A stretch of DNA of 64,000 nucleotides from CAZPBC01 sp964584775 (GTDB lineage Bacteria; Chlamydiota; Chlamydiia; Chlamydiales; SLFE01): the NCBI GenBank assembly GCA_964584775.1, contig CAZPBC010000008.1, positions 1 through 64,000 on the forward strand, read 5' to 3'. The position numbers and the translations under genes were made by a program. Numbering within the stretch: the first letter of the stretch is position 1; every line of letters begins with the position of its first letter. Shown here piece by piece: positions 34,701 through 42,391 of the stretch. The notes under the pieces are model-generated. The model did not search any database. It had not been told where the DNA came from and saw only the letters and a list, made by a program, of their open reading frames with translations.

Positions 34701-35453
34701 GCCCTTGTTTCAGCATTGAACGCAGAAAGCCGCATCGACATCCTCCTGAACCCTAAAATCGTTGTCGAAGATAACGCGACAGCAGAGTTCTTCGTAGGAA
34801 TTAACACCGCCTTCCAGACCCAGTCGATTGCCAACGATTTTGGTACCACGATCTCTAGTAACTTCGAGTTTAAAGACGTCGGTAGTACGATCAAAGTCAC
34901 CCCTCTCGTGGGCAACAACGGCATCATCACCCTGGACATCGAGCAAGAGGTGAGCTCTGCTGCCGGAGGAACCTTCCCCACAGGCGGGGGAGGAACGACT
35001 GTCACCACAGGGGGTGGAGGTGGACAATCCGACACAGCAACGGGTGGGTCGAGCACCACAGGCGCTCAGAGTATTGGACCAACCACACGAAAAAGCACCA
35101 CCAAAACACGCATCCATATGCCTGATGGGTACTTCCTAATCATGAGTGGTCAGATCCGGGATGAAAGGGAAGAGATCCGTAACCAAGTTCCCTGCTTAGG
35201 TGGTATCCCCTTCCTCGGAGGCTTCTTCTCGCAGAAAAGAACACGTATCGATAAGAAAAACCTCATGCTCTTCATCCGACCTCAGATCGTTGATGTAGAA
35301 CGCATCAACCCGATCACCAAGCGTCAACAAGATATTTGGAAACATAGAAAACGCCACAAAAAACGTTGGCAGTTTGAAGTCGATGAAGCACTGGACTTCT
35401 TTAACATCCGTGAACCTTATGGCAAGTCTGAAGAGAGACCGCTTAGAAACTAA
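31713..35453 (+). CDS. cdsC: T3SS outer-membrane secretin CdsC
   Basis: CdsC forms the outer-membrane ring. An N-terminal signal sequence (STITLIGVSILALSSQSFA, residues about 14-32) precedes a very long Pro/Glu/Gln-rich region (about 35-545). The periplasmic N domains follow (SEYIRYVSMFTGKNFIFDPE, then two or three ring-building repeats), and then the secretin barrel from about residue 900 with LIEVLILEATLDDTLTFGVD and the C-terminal VPCLGGIPFLGGFF signature. At 1246 residues it exceeds C. trachomatis CdsC (about 921), and the extra length lies in the disordered part. The start ATG has no clear SD. Confidence 0.93.
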   Translation: MIRRPTLSRLGLYSTITLIGVSILALSSQSFAIPPKPGFNSRLNEVADTPNLPEENLKAWEKQLHDEAEENIQSLDSDLEPLDEEDLEDEDPQMLLPEDEDLEPEIDDDVFSTPDLQKTPAFIAWTKRDLSAQELDLNERTLTHIQLKEKAAALTQEVYTLRSQPARGHAEQRGQASQAAIARKREASLPFQPSQLDKELLTHLLEGAEAKKIEKWTSSENMIVGLPAAGEEIATLDLPLPAEDPNPELDTLETEPVPERAAPIPLEGSDPNLLPSIQGDETIEEDPPLLAFHEPTDEQDSSLLSQRVSPDAPGSPKYNFYSGESQTQGAFDDDNSDEEKDQETFIPTRQPRQQTVPAPTEQPVQYTPEPEPQPIQLDYEYIKERGGKGSIILPTEAEFKEEVQQKGDPLNLFPPEREQPAPEPEEPADVPLLPEGGFQQPQAAEKATKEQSQEDQSPEEQPAKEESARKQKWEKKTPSQPATGVTSPLPQTEKATTPGTASDATPADAQSDSGKATPTKAPSPSSGGQSGETPVSEEARKEEAEEGEAPTYFVKFNNVTMSEYIRYVSMFTGKNFIFDPEDLDFKVTIVSNEPTTVQNIMAATLQMLRIRGLSMSEMGNNIIIFREVGINSPATVVGSGKEPPKDTDIITQVYSLTNADPATLANIIRPMLSESAIVEAVPQSRHLIVTGLTANVNRITKLIENIDSPETSLEVGEYTARAITISQAIEVAEELLLPIVGDRPFVITSLPAKNTAYVVSTPIIVAQALALLKQIDVGTDIPDLENLTEEERRRREQERLESLERSQRLDQASGKWKPESVLGTVRGTKFYLHKLQYRKGDQIQQALQAVAQSLQQVQIEEEEVDLIATINSVQWIESSNSLVFTGTPGTLQLVKELVDEIDTALPQVLIEVLILEATLDDTLTFGVDWGTRFGGPDAAGAQAFLATNSPLNQALDSTVPTNFGPDASGLARAAGFNLGVIGRTVTKSGCNFGSVAALVSALNAESRIDILLNPKIVVEDNATAEFFVGINTAFQTQSIANDFGTTISSNFEFKDVGSTIKVTPLVGNNGIITLDIEQEVSSAAGGTFPTGGGGTTVTTGGGGGQSDTATGGSSTTGAQSIGPTTRKSTTKTRIHMPDGYFLIMSGQIRDEREEIRNQVPCLGGIPFLGGFFSQKRTRIDKKNLMLFIRPQIVDVERINPITKRQQDIWKHRKRHKKRWQFEVDEALDFFNIREPYGKSEERPLRN

Positions 35454-36369
35454 GCTCCTCGTTTCGATCCTTCTTCTCACTTTTTTGACGGGCTGTCATC
35501 CGCGCACCTACGTGTTGGACCCCAACCTCTGCTATACGCCTACAACCTGCGACATCGCAGAAAGGAGCTCTCCGTTCCCTCCGTTAGAAAAAGAGGAGTT
35601 GAAAGAAGAGTGGGGTAAGGAGCTTCTCATCGGGGAAAAATTTGGTGAAGAACTGGACCTCTACCGCTCGATTACTGCCCTGAAAAGAGCTCTTTTTCTC
35701 ATCCCTGAAGACGAGAGTGAAAGGCGCACTCAAATAGAGTATGACATCCTCACCGCCTACTTCTTTGCAGAAAAATACAGCGACGTCATCCGCAGTTTTG
35801 ACGAATCTAATCTCAAAAATCTTTCCAAAGACTCCCCCCTCTTCAACGACCTCCTCGTGATGCTCGTCCTCTCCTACGAAAAGATCTGCGACCCTTATAA
35901 GGCGAAAGTCGTCTTAGATATCCTCCGCGAGTCGGCCCCGGAACGTGCAGAGAAACTCCAACTCTCTAAAGCTATCCAAGAGGGAGACCTACCGACCCTC
36001 CAAGCCATGAACCGGCCCAGCTGGGTTGACTGCTACTGCCAAGAACGCCTCTCCGTTCGAAAAGCGCAAATCTACAACGCCCTTTTTCCAGGAGCAGGCT
36101 ACTACTATGTTGGACAAAAGAAGACAGCCCTCACCTCTTTCGTGCTAAACGCCCTTTTCCTCACCGCCACAGCCCAATTTTTCAAGCAGGGATACATCTC
36201 TGCCGGAATCATTACCGCCAGCCTGGAGTTTGGTTGGTACGTCGGAGGGATCAACGGCGCAGGCCTTGCTGCAAAATTCCACAACGATCACACTTACAGT
36301 CAATATGCGCGTGAGTCCATGATCGAAGACCAACTTTTTCCCACCCTCATGATCCAACATGCGTTTTAA
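35419..36369 (+). CDS. TPR-like lipoprotein with C-terminal membrane region
   Basis: The start ATG 35419 lies within the end of cdsC and gives a 316-residue precursor with a lipoprotein signal (KLLVSILLLTFLTGCHPRT, lipid Cys about residue 24). The middle is helical, with TPR-like spacing (KRALFLIPEDESERRTQIEY). The last 110 residues (AQIYNALFPGAGYYYVGQKK and on to EFGWYVGGINGAGLAAKFHN) resemble the small membrane domain DUF5683 that often accompanies YidD-like genes, and a YidD-like gene does follow here with an 11-bp overlap. Function unknown; an envelope biogenesis role is likely. Confidence 0.78.
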   Translation: MASLKRDRLETKLLVSILLLTFLTGCHPRTYVLDPNLCYTPTTCDIAERSSPFPPLEKEELKEEWGKELLIGEKFGEELDLYRSITALKRALFLIPEDESERRTQIEYDILTAYFFAEKYSDVIRSFDESNLKNLSKDSPLFNDLLVMLVLSYEKICDPYKAKVVLDILRESAPERAEKLQLSKAIQEGDLPTLQAMNRPSWVDCYCQERLSVRKAQIYNALFPGAGYYYVGQKKTALTSFVLNALFLTATAQFFKQGYISAGIITASLEFGWYVGGINGAGLAAKFHNDHTYSQYARESMIEDQLFPTLMIQHAF

Positions 36370-36757
36370 CACTATCTTCTTATTCCTCATCCCCTCCCTC
36401 CTCGTCTCTGTACCTTATAATCCGACCGAGAGAAAAGCCTGGGGCCCTTGGGGAAAAGACGCTTCGCTTAGCAAACAGAAAACCTCTACACCGAAGCAGG
36501 AATCCAACCTCCTGATCACCGCCGCTTCAAAAGTCATCCAGCTGCGGCAAGAGGTCCTCACACACGCTGATGGCCCAAGGAGCCACTACTTCCCCTCCAG
36601 CTCACAGTATGCACTCGATGCACTGCATAAATATGGATTTTTCTGGGGCTACCTGCTCGCCTGCGACCGCCTCATGAGAGAAAATGATGACGAATGGGTC
36701 TATGCTACCACCGACATCGACCCGCTCCACATCCTTAAATATGACCCGGTACAGTAG
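36359..36757 (+). CDS. exported YidD-like protein lacking the family cysteines
   Basis: The 132-residue product has an N-terminal signal-like segment (TIFLFLIPSLLVSVPYN) and then GPRSHYFPSSSQYALDALHK and YGFFWGYLLACDRLMREN, which align with the YidD (membrane insertion efficiency factor, DUF37) pattern C-R-F-x-P-T-C-S-x-Y-A-x-x-A-[IL]-x-x-[HY]-G. Both conserved Cys are replaced (SH and SS). It overlaps the upstream lipoprotein gene by 11 bp, implying a joint function, and its 3' end overlaps the convergent PAS gene by 23 bp. Confidence 0.75.
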   Translation: MRFNTIFLFLIPSLLVSVPYNPTERKAWGPWGKDASLSKQKTSTPKQESNLLITAASKVIQLRQEVLTHADGPRSHYFPSSSQYALDALHKYGFFWGYLLACDRLMRENDDEWVYATTDIDPLHILKYDPVQ

Positions 36758-37895
36758 AGGTCGTCGATAGGGGATAGAGAATCCCCACGGCGTGGTTTTT
36801 GAAGACTCCTGTGCGGATCACAGCGAGTCGGCACTGAAGGGTTTTCTCACCCTCATTTTTGGATGCAAAAGAGAGAAGCAACTCCGCCTCTTGCGTTTGA
36901 CCCAGACGGTTCAGCGTCTCTTGCCAGACCTCTTGACCTCCACGCATCAGATCTTTGAAATCGTGGATGAAGTTCTCAGGTCCCCATCCTAAAAACTCTT
37001 TCGTCTGGTCATTGGCAAAAACCAAATGCCCTTCACGAAGAGAGTAAACAAAGACAATGCAAGAACTCTCACTGCGGAAGGCGTCGTAAAGACGGCGGCG
37101 GTTGAGTGCAGAGTTGTCCATTCCCATTTGAAATCGAGCGTCTTCAGCAAAGTAACTCGATGTGAGCTTCTGCGCAATGTTGAGGCAGCGTTGTAGCTGC
37201 TTGCTACCTTCGCGTTCTCTCTCCACCACAGGTGAAGGGGCGCGAAGGAACTCTTCTTGAGTTGGAGGCATCGGCATGTCCGATTCGGTTTCTGTCACCT
37301 TGAGAAGGGTGTTGAGATCATACGTCAAATCATCAATCGATGACTCCAAGTTGTGGATCTCTTTTTGCTTATCATCCATGGTGGCGCGAAGGCCATTCAC
37401 CGTCTCTGTGTATTCCTTAAGGAGGCGCTCTCTCTTTTCAGAGTGTTCTTGATACTCTGCAATCACCCTTAAGTGCTCTTCTTTGAAGTTCGCAAACTGT
37501 GACTGGAGCTCTTCATATTCTGCTTTTTGACGGTACCAAGCCTCTTTCACCTCTTCAAGCTCTTCAACAAGCGCCTCTTCTTGACCCCGCAAACTTTCAA
37601 GCTCACTTTGCATCGCTTGGACATCTTCTCTCTCCTCAGAAAGGGGTTCAACGGCTTTCGATGCGCTGACCTCTGCACTAGGAGCTGTAGTCCCCTCTTT
37701 GAAGCGGAGAAAAGAAAAAATCAGGGCGACGGAGCCAAGTGACGCTAAAAGAAAAGAGAGTCCAAAGACCCACTTGGCGCTATCGGTGGGCATCTGAGAA
37801 ACAGTAAAGAGCACAAGCGCCACAGCCGGCAAAAAATAGCAGGCCAGAACCACAAGAAAAAAACGGTGATTCTTGTTATTCAATTTCTCGCTCAT
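36735..37895 (-). CDS. membrane-anchored coiled-coil PAS-domain protein
   Basis: The 386-residue protein starts at ATG 37895 (AAGGTG upstream). Two membrane helices occupy about residues 12-32 and 41-63. A long coiled coil follows (about 80-195, ESLRGQEEALVEELEEVKEA). The C-terminal part (about 255-375) resembles a PAS domain (SSCIVFVYSLREGHLVFAND, QTKEFLGWGPENF). There is no kinase, GGDEF or other output domain, so it may act through protein contacts. It is convergent with the YidD-like gene and close to the mutarotase-like gene behind it. Function not known. Confidence 0.75.
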   Translation of the reverse strand: MSEKLNNKNHRFFLVVLACYFLPAVALVLFTVSQMPTDSAKWVFGLSFLLASLGSVALIFSFLRFKEGTTAPSAEVSASKAVEPLSEEREDVQAMQSELESLRGQEEALVEELEEVKEAWYRQKAEYEELQSQFANFKEEHLRVIAEYQEHSEKRERLLKEYTETVNGLRATMDDKQKEIHNLESSIDDLTYDLNTLLKVTETESDMPMPPTQEEFLRAPSPVVEREREGSKQLQRCLNIAQKLTSSYFAEDARFQMGMDNSALNRRRLYDAFRSESSCIVFVYSLREGHLVFANDQTKEFLGWGPENFIHDFKDLMRGGQEVWQETLNRLGQTQEAELLLSFASKNEGEKTLQCRLAVIRTGVFKNHAVGILYPLSTTSTVPGHI

Positions 37896-37904
37896 CACAC
37901 CTTA

Positions 37905-38636
37905 CTATATACCAGAGACATTGATTCTAAGCGAGCTAGCCGTTAAAGTTGGACGGTCTGGATTTTGAGCAGTCATGCCTCCCATCCAAAGGACCCCTCC
38001 TTCGTTTTGAACATAGAGCGAACTCTCCTGTGAAGGAAAGTGGGCCTCGAGTTGGATCGCATCCGTCTGGAGGTGCCCCTTTAGAGGATCGAGACGCGGA
38101 TAGAGAGGGGTTGCGAAGGGTTGACTGAGATCCGCCTCTAACTCTTCACTCGAGCGCTCTTGAAAAACAGAAGGAAGAGGGACGAGCTCCGCTTCTCGAT
38201 AGACCAGCTTTTTGGAGTCCGTCAAAAGGGTGCCTTTTCCAGAAGCAAAGGGAAAGAGAACGCCGGCTAGCCCCTCCTCTTCAGAAGTTGTATCTAACTG
38301 AATATCAATACTTTGATCTAATATTTTCATCTTTAACGAGAGATAAAATCCAAAACCCTGCTTCTCTGCAGTCGACTCATCAGATTTGAGTGTCGCAACC
38401 AACTCCTCGCCCCTCAACTCGGCCTCCCAAGGGGCATAGGCTGCAAGACCATTCGGATAGGGGTCCTCATGACCTAAGAGCTTTGGGTTGCGCTTTCCAA
38501 AATGCGGACCAACGACAAATGGCAAAGCCGATCTGGTCGCTAAGCGCTCCTGTCCCCCTATTTTGAAGCTTTTTAACCGAAGCCCCTCTTGAGGGTCGAC
38601 TGAGATCGAGAGCTTCTCCGATTTAAGTTCTAGCAT
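37905..38636 (-). CDS. hypothetical protein, possibly aldose epimerase-like
   Basis: The start is the ATG at 38636, which has GGGAG upstream; longer in-frame starts would run deep into the divergent gene at 38667. The 243-residue product is rich in beta strands and contains SISVDPQEGLRLKSFKIGG and FVVGPHFGKRNP, faintly like galactose-mutarotase-fold proteins. The catalytic His/Glu set is not clear. It is divergently paired with the glycerophosphotransferase-like gene, 30 bases away, so a sugar or cell-surface role is plausible. Confidence 0.6.
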   Translation of the reverse strand: MLELKSEKLSISVDPQEGLRLKSFKIGGQERLATRSALPFVVGPHFGKRNPKLLGHEDPYPNGLAAYAPWEAELRGEELVATLKSDESTAEKQGFGFYLSLKMKILDQSIDIQLDTTSEEEGLAGVLFPFASGKGTLLTDSKKLVYREAELVPLPSVFQERSSEELEADLSQPFATPLYPRLDPLKGHLQTDAIQLEAHFPSQESSLYVQNEGGVLWMGGMTAQNPDRPTLTASSLRINVSGI

Positions 38637-38666
38637 AAAATCTCCCAAGAATTTGACAATAAGATC

Positions 38667-39716
38667 ATGCAACAAAAATGGATTGCACTCAACCATGAAG
38701 GGTTCCCTCATCACACGGAACACCTCGCACCGATTGCGAAACTCTTTGAGATGCCCCTCATCGTGACCGATGAAGATGCCGCAGCGCTCTTCAGACACTA
38801 CTATCCTGGCCTCCAGGTTGAAGTCATTCCTCGGAGCGAGCTCACGACTGACTTTCTCAAAGAACACTGTAGTCTGATCGCCACCTCCCACGACCCAGAC
38901 CGCGAAAAATTCCATGCTCTCTTTGGAGAGGAGATGACACAGCTCTTTGTCCCGCACGGCTTCTCCGATAAGGCTTACTGGATGACCCAGTCGGCCCTCT
39001 CGGACATCTGCCTCCTCTACGGCGAGCAGATGCTCACCCTCATTCAAAACTCTCCCCTCGCCTCCTCTCTTCAAAAAACGGTGCGAATGGGAAACTTGCG
39101 CTACCACGACTACCTTCAAAACAAAGAGGTGTATGACCAGATCACAAAAAAAGAACTGCCCCTAGACCCATCCAAAAAAACACTCCTTTACGCTCCAACC
39201 TGGACATGGAATGAAGAGCACTCCCGGACCTCTTTCTTCGACGCCGCTGAAATCCTCCTCAAAAACCTTCCTTCAGACTGCCAGCTCATCGTCAAACTCC
39301 ATCCTCATCTCAAACTCAACAACATCGCCCACGTCGAGCGGATCATTGCCCTCTACGAAGAGGAGGAGAACATCCACTTTCTCGAAGAGTTCCCACTCAT
39401 CTATCCATTGCTCGACCTCACCGATATCTACATCGGGGACCTCTCTTCCATCGGTTACGACTTTCTCGTCTACGACCGCCCCCTCTTCTTTCTCAACCAC
39501 CAACGAAGAGACCCCGAAAAAGATCCTGATGTTTTTCTCTTTCGGGCCGGCCGCTCTCTCCTTCCTGAAGAGTTTTCGAAGATCTACCAATTGATTGGAG
39601 AAGAAGAAGATCCCTCACTTTCTCAGAAACGAAAAGAGCTCTACAAATTCACTTTTGATGAGATCGACCCAGAAGAGGTCAAAAAAGAAATCTTAGCAGC
39701 CGTTCAAAAGAGTTGA
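38667..39716 (+). CDS. CDP-glycerol glycerophosphotransferase-like protein (TagB/TagF family)
   Basis: The 349-residue protein has the C-terminal TagB/TagF pattern: LLYAPTWTWNEEHSRTSFFD, CQLIVKLHPHLKLN and LTDIYIGDLSSIGYDFLVYD with RPLFFLNH. These enzymes transfer glycerol phosphate or sugar phosphate from a CDP donor to polymers. No membrane segment is evident. The gene converges on and overlaps by 13 bp the nucleotidyltransferase at 39704, which may make an activated precursor. Chlamydiae have no teichoic acid, so the product would be another surface polymer. Substrate not predictable. Confidence 0.78.
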   Translation: MQQKWIALNHEGFPHHTEHLAPIAKLFEMPLIVTDEDAAALFRHYYPGLQVEVIPRSELTTDFLKEHCSLIATSHDPDREKFHALFGEEMTQLFVPHGFSDKAYWMTQSALSDICLLYGEQMLTLIQNSPLASSLQKTVRMGNLRYHDYLQNKEVYDQITKKELPLDPSKKTLLYAPTWTWNEEHSRTSFFDAAEILLKNLPSDCQLIVKLHPHLKLNNIAHVERIIALYEEEENIHFLEEFPLIYPLLDLTDIYIGDLSSIGYDFLVYDRPLFFLNHQRRDPEKDPDVFLFRAGRSLLPEEFSKIYQLIGEEEDPSLSQKRKELYKFTFDEIDPEEVKKEILAAVQKS

Positions 39717-40387
39717 TTTGCGCGGTTCAGATCTTCGATAAAATCTATCTCAAGGCATTGATGAGGCTCGACGGGAAAGGGAGTCACCTGGACACCCCAG
39801 GTGAGGGCGTATTCGACGCCTCTTTCAAAATAGTCCTGATCGCCACACTGCTTGAGACCCCGAATTAAAAAGGGAACGTGCTCTTTCTCAAAATACTGGA
39901 TACCGACCGACTCTCCTTCCGGCTGGGCGACCGTTTTGGAAAGCTCCAGCAGGTGGCCATTTCCATCCGTGGAGTATTTGACCGCTTCTTCATCCGCTTC
40001 ACCGGGGATGACCACTGTTGAGCTTTTTTTATTCTCAAGAAAGGAACTCAAGATTGCACGGTCGAAGACAACATCTCCATTGAGCCAGAGGAGATCTTCA
40101 TCGGGTCCACCAAGCCTTTCAAGCGCTTTAAGAAGACTCTTCGCTGTATTTTCTGTCCGAAAGTAGAGATTTTTCACTGTCGGAAGTTTAGGAAATGCGG
40201 CTTCGATGAGTTCGAATTTATACCCTACCACGGCAGATATGTCTTCGATAGCTAGATGCTCAAGAAGGGCGTCGAGCTGCATCTGAAGGAGGCTCTTTCC
40301 ATTGTCTAGTTGAGTGAGAGTTTTGGGGGCATCATCAAAGGGAGCGAGTCTGCTACCGACTCCTGCTGCTAAGATGACAGCCTTCAT
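39704..40387 (-). CDS. sugar/alditol nucleotidyltransferase-like protein
   Basis: The 227-residue product begins MKAVILAAGVGSRLAPFDDA followed by PKTL, the nucleotide-binding signature of the GT-A nucleotidyltransferase fold (L-A-A-G-x-G-[ST]-R-[LM]). The metal-binding region includes DEDLLWLNGDVVF (about residues 95-107). The C-terminus (QCLEIDFIEDLNRANQ) resembles that of GlmU/MPG-type and LicC-type enzymes, whose EIDFxEDL segment is diagnostic. It overlaps the S15 hydrolase gene start by four bases on the same strand. Confidence 0.82.
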   Translation of the reverse strand: MKAVILAAGVGSRLAPFDDAPKTLTQLDNGKSLLQMQLDALLEHLAIEDISAVVGYKFELIEAAFPKLPTVKNLYFRTENTAKSLLKALERLGGPDEDLLWLNGDVVFDRAILSSFLENKKSSTVVIPGEADEEAVKYSTDGNGHLLELSKTVAQPEGESVGIQYFEKEHVPFLIRGLKQCGDQDYFERGVEYALTWGVQVTPFPVEPHQCLEIDFIEDLNRANQLF

Positions 40388-41991
40388 TGATCCATCACAA
40401 CAGGAAGTGTGATACGAGAAGGGTGTGAAGGTCCAAAGAGGACGCGGTTGGTGGCGACACGCGGTTCTTCTTCGGTCCCGCCGTTAAAGTTCCTTTCAAA
40501 CTGAGGGTAGTTGGCAGAAGAAACCGAGAGACGGATGCGGTGCCCTTTCGCAAAGACTTGACTGGTGGACCAAAGGTCGACTTCAACGGGATTGGACTCT
40601 CCTTCCTGAAGTTTCTTGATCCCATCAGCGATGAGGACACTCTTGCCATCCGGGTAGACATCCGTTAAGCGGAGCGCCACGTCTGTCGTCGATCGGTCAG
40701 AGGTAAAGTAGATGTTTGCAAAGAGGCGTCCTGTCACCTCGAGATCCTCCTCAAGTGGATCACTCGTGAAAACGACGACATCTTCACGCTCCTCTATAGG
40801 CGTCTGATCTTTAGGACCAGCAGCCAGGAAGAGGTTTCTTCCTCCCACCGTCGGAGTCGGGTTTTCAGGGTCATAGACAAAGCCTTCTGATCCTGCACTC
40901 ACAACACGGTTATCAAGCTTCCCATGGGTATTGAGGTAGAGTGTGTAGGGTTTAGCAGGAATCGGCCACTCTTGAGCGGTTTTCCAAACACCCCCTCTGC
41001 CGCTGGTACCATCGAAAGGACCCATCACGTAATAAATGACAGGTGGAGCCTCTTTCACGTTGTTATGGTCCCCTTTTAAGTAATGGTCGAACCAATGGTG
41101 TGGCATCACTTCGTGGGGAGGGTAGTGGGCATTTTCAGGAACGTTGTAGTCGCCGAGCCGCATATCACGCGGGTAGTGGTGTGTCCAAGGGCCCATCACA
41201 AGCACTTGTTTCCCTTTTGCACCGTGATCCCCTTCGTTTTGGAATGCGACGAAGGAGTCGAGTGTTCCCTGAGAAAAGGTGTCGTACCAACCTCCGTAGT
41301 GGAGGGCAGGCGTGTTCACACGGTGTGCCTGAGAAATGCAGTCCACACATTTCCAGAAGGGGCTATCCTCTTTCTCTCCAAGAACAGCTTTAAGTACTCC
41401 AGGATGACGCGCATAGTAGCCTAGCCATCCTTCCACCTGATTCTTCCGGACTTGGCCACCCATGTAGATCGCCTGGTTGTACATATCGCCGACAGCAAAA
41501 CCGATATACTGAGCCTTCAAGCTCGGATGCGCCGTCGGAGCCAAGAGCAGCTGAGAGATACCCATCGCAGAGAATCCAATCGTCCCAATCTTTCCATTCG
41601 AATAGGAACTTTTCGAGAGCCAATCAATCGTATCATATCCATCTTGCAGCTCCCCCCAACCATCTGTAATCCAAGGCATCGACTTCCCTTCTTTATCCAG
41701 GAAGCTGCGAGCATCTTGGATCGCCACAATGTACCCAGACTCCGTTAGAGGAAGAAAAGATTGGTAGTAGGCGCGCTTTCCAGAAGGAGTGCGGACCAAA
41801 ACGATCGGCTTCTTCTTAGCACCTTTGTAAGGAAGGTAAATGTCTGTTGGAAGGTGAGTCCCATCCCTCATCGGAATCTGAACGGTGAGATCAGGGTCGA
41901 TACTCCCATCAGATCTGAGGGTAAAGAAGAGAGTGACGGCCACAAGGACCGCAAAAGACCCAAAAAGAATTTTTTTAGATGGTCTCTTCAA
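40384..41991 (-). CDS. CocE/NonD-family (S15) alpha/beta hydrolase
   Basis: The 535-residue serine hydrolase resembles cocaine esterase and X-Pro dipeptidyl-peptidase. A signal anchor is at the N-terminus (ILFGSFAVLVAVTLFFTL). The opening VQIPMRDGTHLPTDIYLP is typical of the family. The nucleophile elbow is GFSAMG at about residue 137-142 (Ser 139). Later motifs include MGPWTHHYP with the likely catalytic His and a C-terminal jelly-roll domain from about residue 390 (DVALRLTDVYPDGKSVLIAD). It probably cleaves amide or ester bonds in the periplasm. Substrate unknown. Confidence 0.88.
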   Translation of the reverse strand: MKRPSKKILFGSFAVLVAVTLFFTLRSDGSIDPDLTVQIPMRDGTHLPTDIYLPYKGAKKKPIVLVRTPSGKRAYYQSFLPLTESGYIVAIQDARSFLDKEGKSMPWITDGWGELQDGYDTIDWLSKSSYSNGKIGTIGFSAMGISQLLLAPTAHPSLKAQYIGFAVGDMYNQAIYMGGQVRKNQVEGWLGYYARHPGVLKAVLGEKEDSPFWKCVDCISQAHRVNTPALHYGGWYDTFSQGTLDSFVAFQNEGDHGAKGKQVLVMGPWTHHYPRDMRLGDYNVPENAHYPPHEVMPHHWFDHYLKGDHNNVKEAPPVIYYVMGPFDGTSGRGGVWKTAQEWPIPAKPYTLYLNTHGKLDNRVVSAGSEGFVYDPENPTPTVGGRNLFLAAGPKDQTPIEEREDVVVFTSDPLEEDLEVTGRLFANIYFTSDRSTTDVALRLTDVYPDGKSVLIADGIKKLQEGESNPVEVDLWSTSQVFAKGHRIRLSVSSANYPQFERNFNGGTEEEPRVATNRVLFGPSHPSRITLPVVMDQ

Positions 41992-42009
41992 CAGGACTCC
42001 TTAAATGTG

Positions 42010-42291
42010 TTAGACAGTGCGAGCTTTTGCAGTCAGACGCGCTTTCATACGTGCTGCTTTATTGATGTTTAAAACTCCGCCTTTCACACCTTTATCGATG
42101 GTTGAAAAGGCTGTTCCAAGACTCTCTTTCACTTTGGCAGCGTCAGCGAGTGTCACAGCTTCTTCAAAGCGACGGATCGCAGTACGGATCTTTGATTTTC
42201 TTTCACGGTTGCGCTTACGTGCTTTCTCGTTTTGTAACATTCTTTTTTCAGCGGTCGGACGCTTGGTCTTTTTATCTTTCTTTTCGGCCAT
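42010..42291 (-). CDS. rpsT: 30S ribosomal protein S20
   Basis: The 93-residue basic protein with NEKARKRNRERKSKIRTAIR and GVLNINKAARMKARLTAKA is S20, which binds 16S rRNA early in 30S assembly. It stands alone, with a strong promoter about 33 bases upstream of its start and no clear terminator between it and the S15-hydrolase gene downstream. Confidence 0.96.
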   Translation of the reverse strand: MAEKKDKKTKRPTAEKRMLQNEKARKRNRERKSKIRTAIRRFEEAVTLADAAKVKESLGTAFSTIDKGVKGGVLNINKAARMKARLTAKARTV

Positions 42292-42323
42292 AATTTCTCC
42301 GTTTAATTTTTTCGCTCTTGAAA

Positions 42324-42352
42324 ATTATACCTTTCTAGAGAAAATTCGTCAA
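42324..42352 (-). promoter_or_regulatory. sigma-70-type promoter of rpsT
   Basis: Read on the minus strand, TTGACG (42352-42347), a 17-base spacer and TATAAT (42329-42324). The spacing is optimal and the site is 33 bases from the start codon. Confidence 0.8.
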
Positions 42353-42391
42353 AAAATTTTACCGATATGTTAGAATGTCAAATATTTAGAT

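Noticed and set aside
38637..39119. N-terminal extension of the minus-strand gene ending at 37905
   Set aside because: It would overlap the well-supported glycerophosphotransferase gene for 450 bases, and the ATG at 38636 has an SD.
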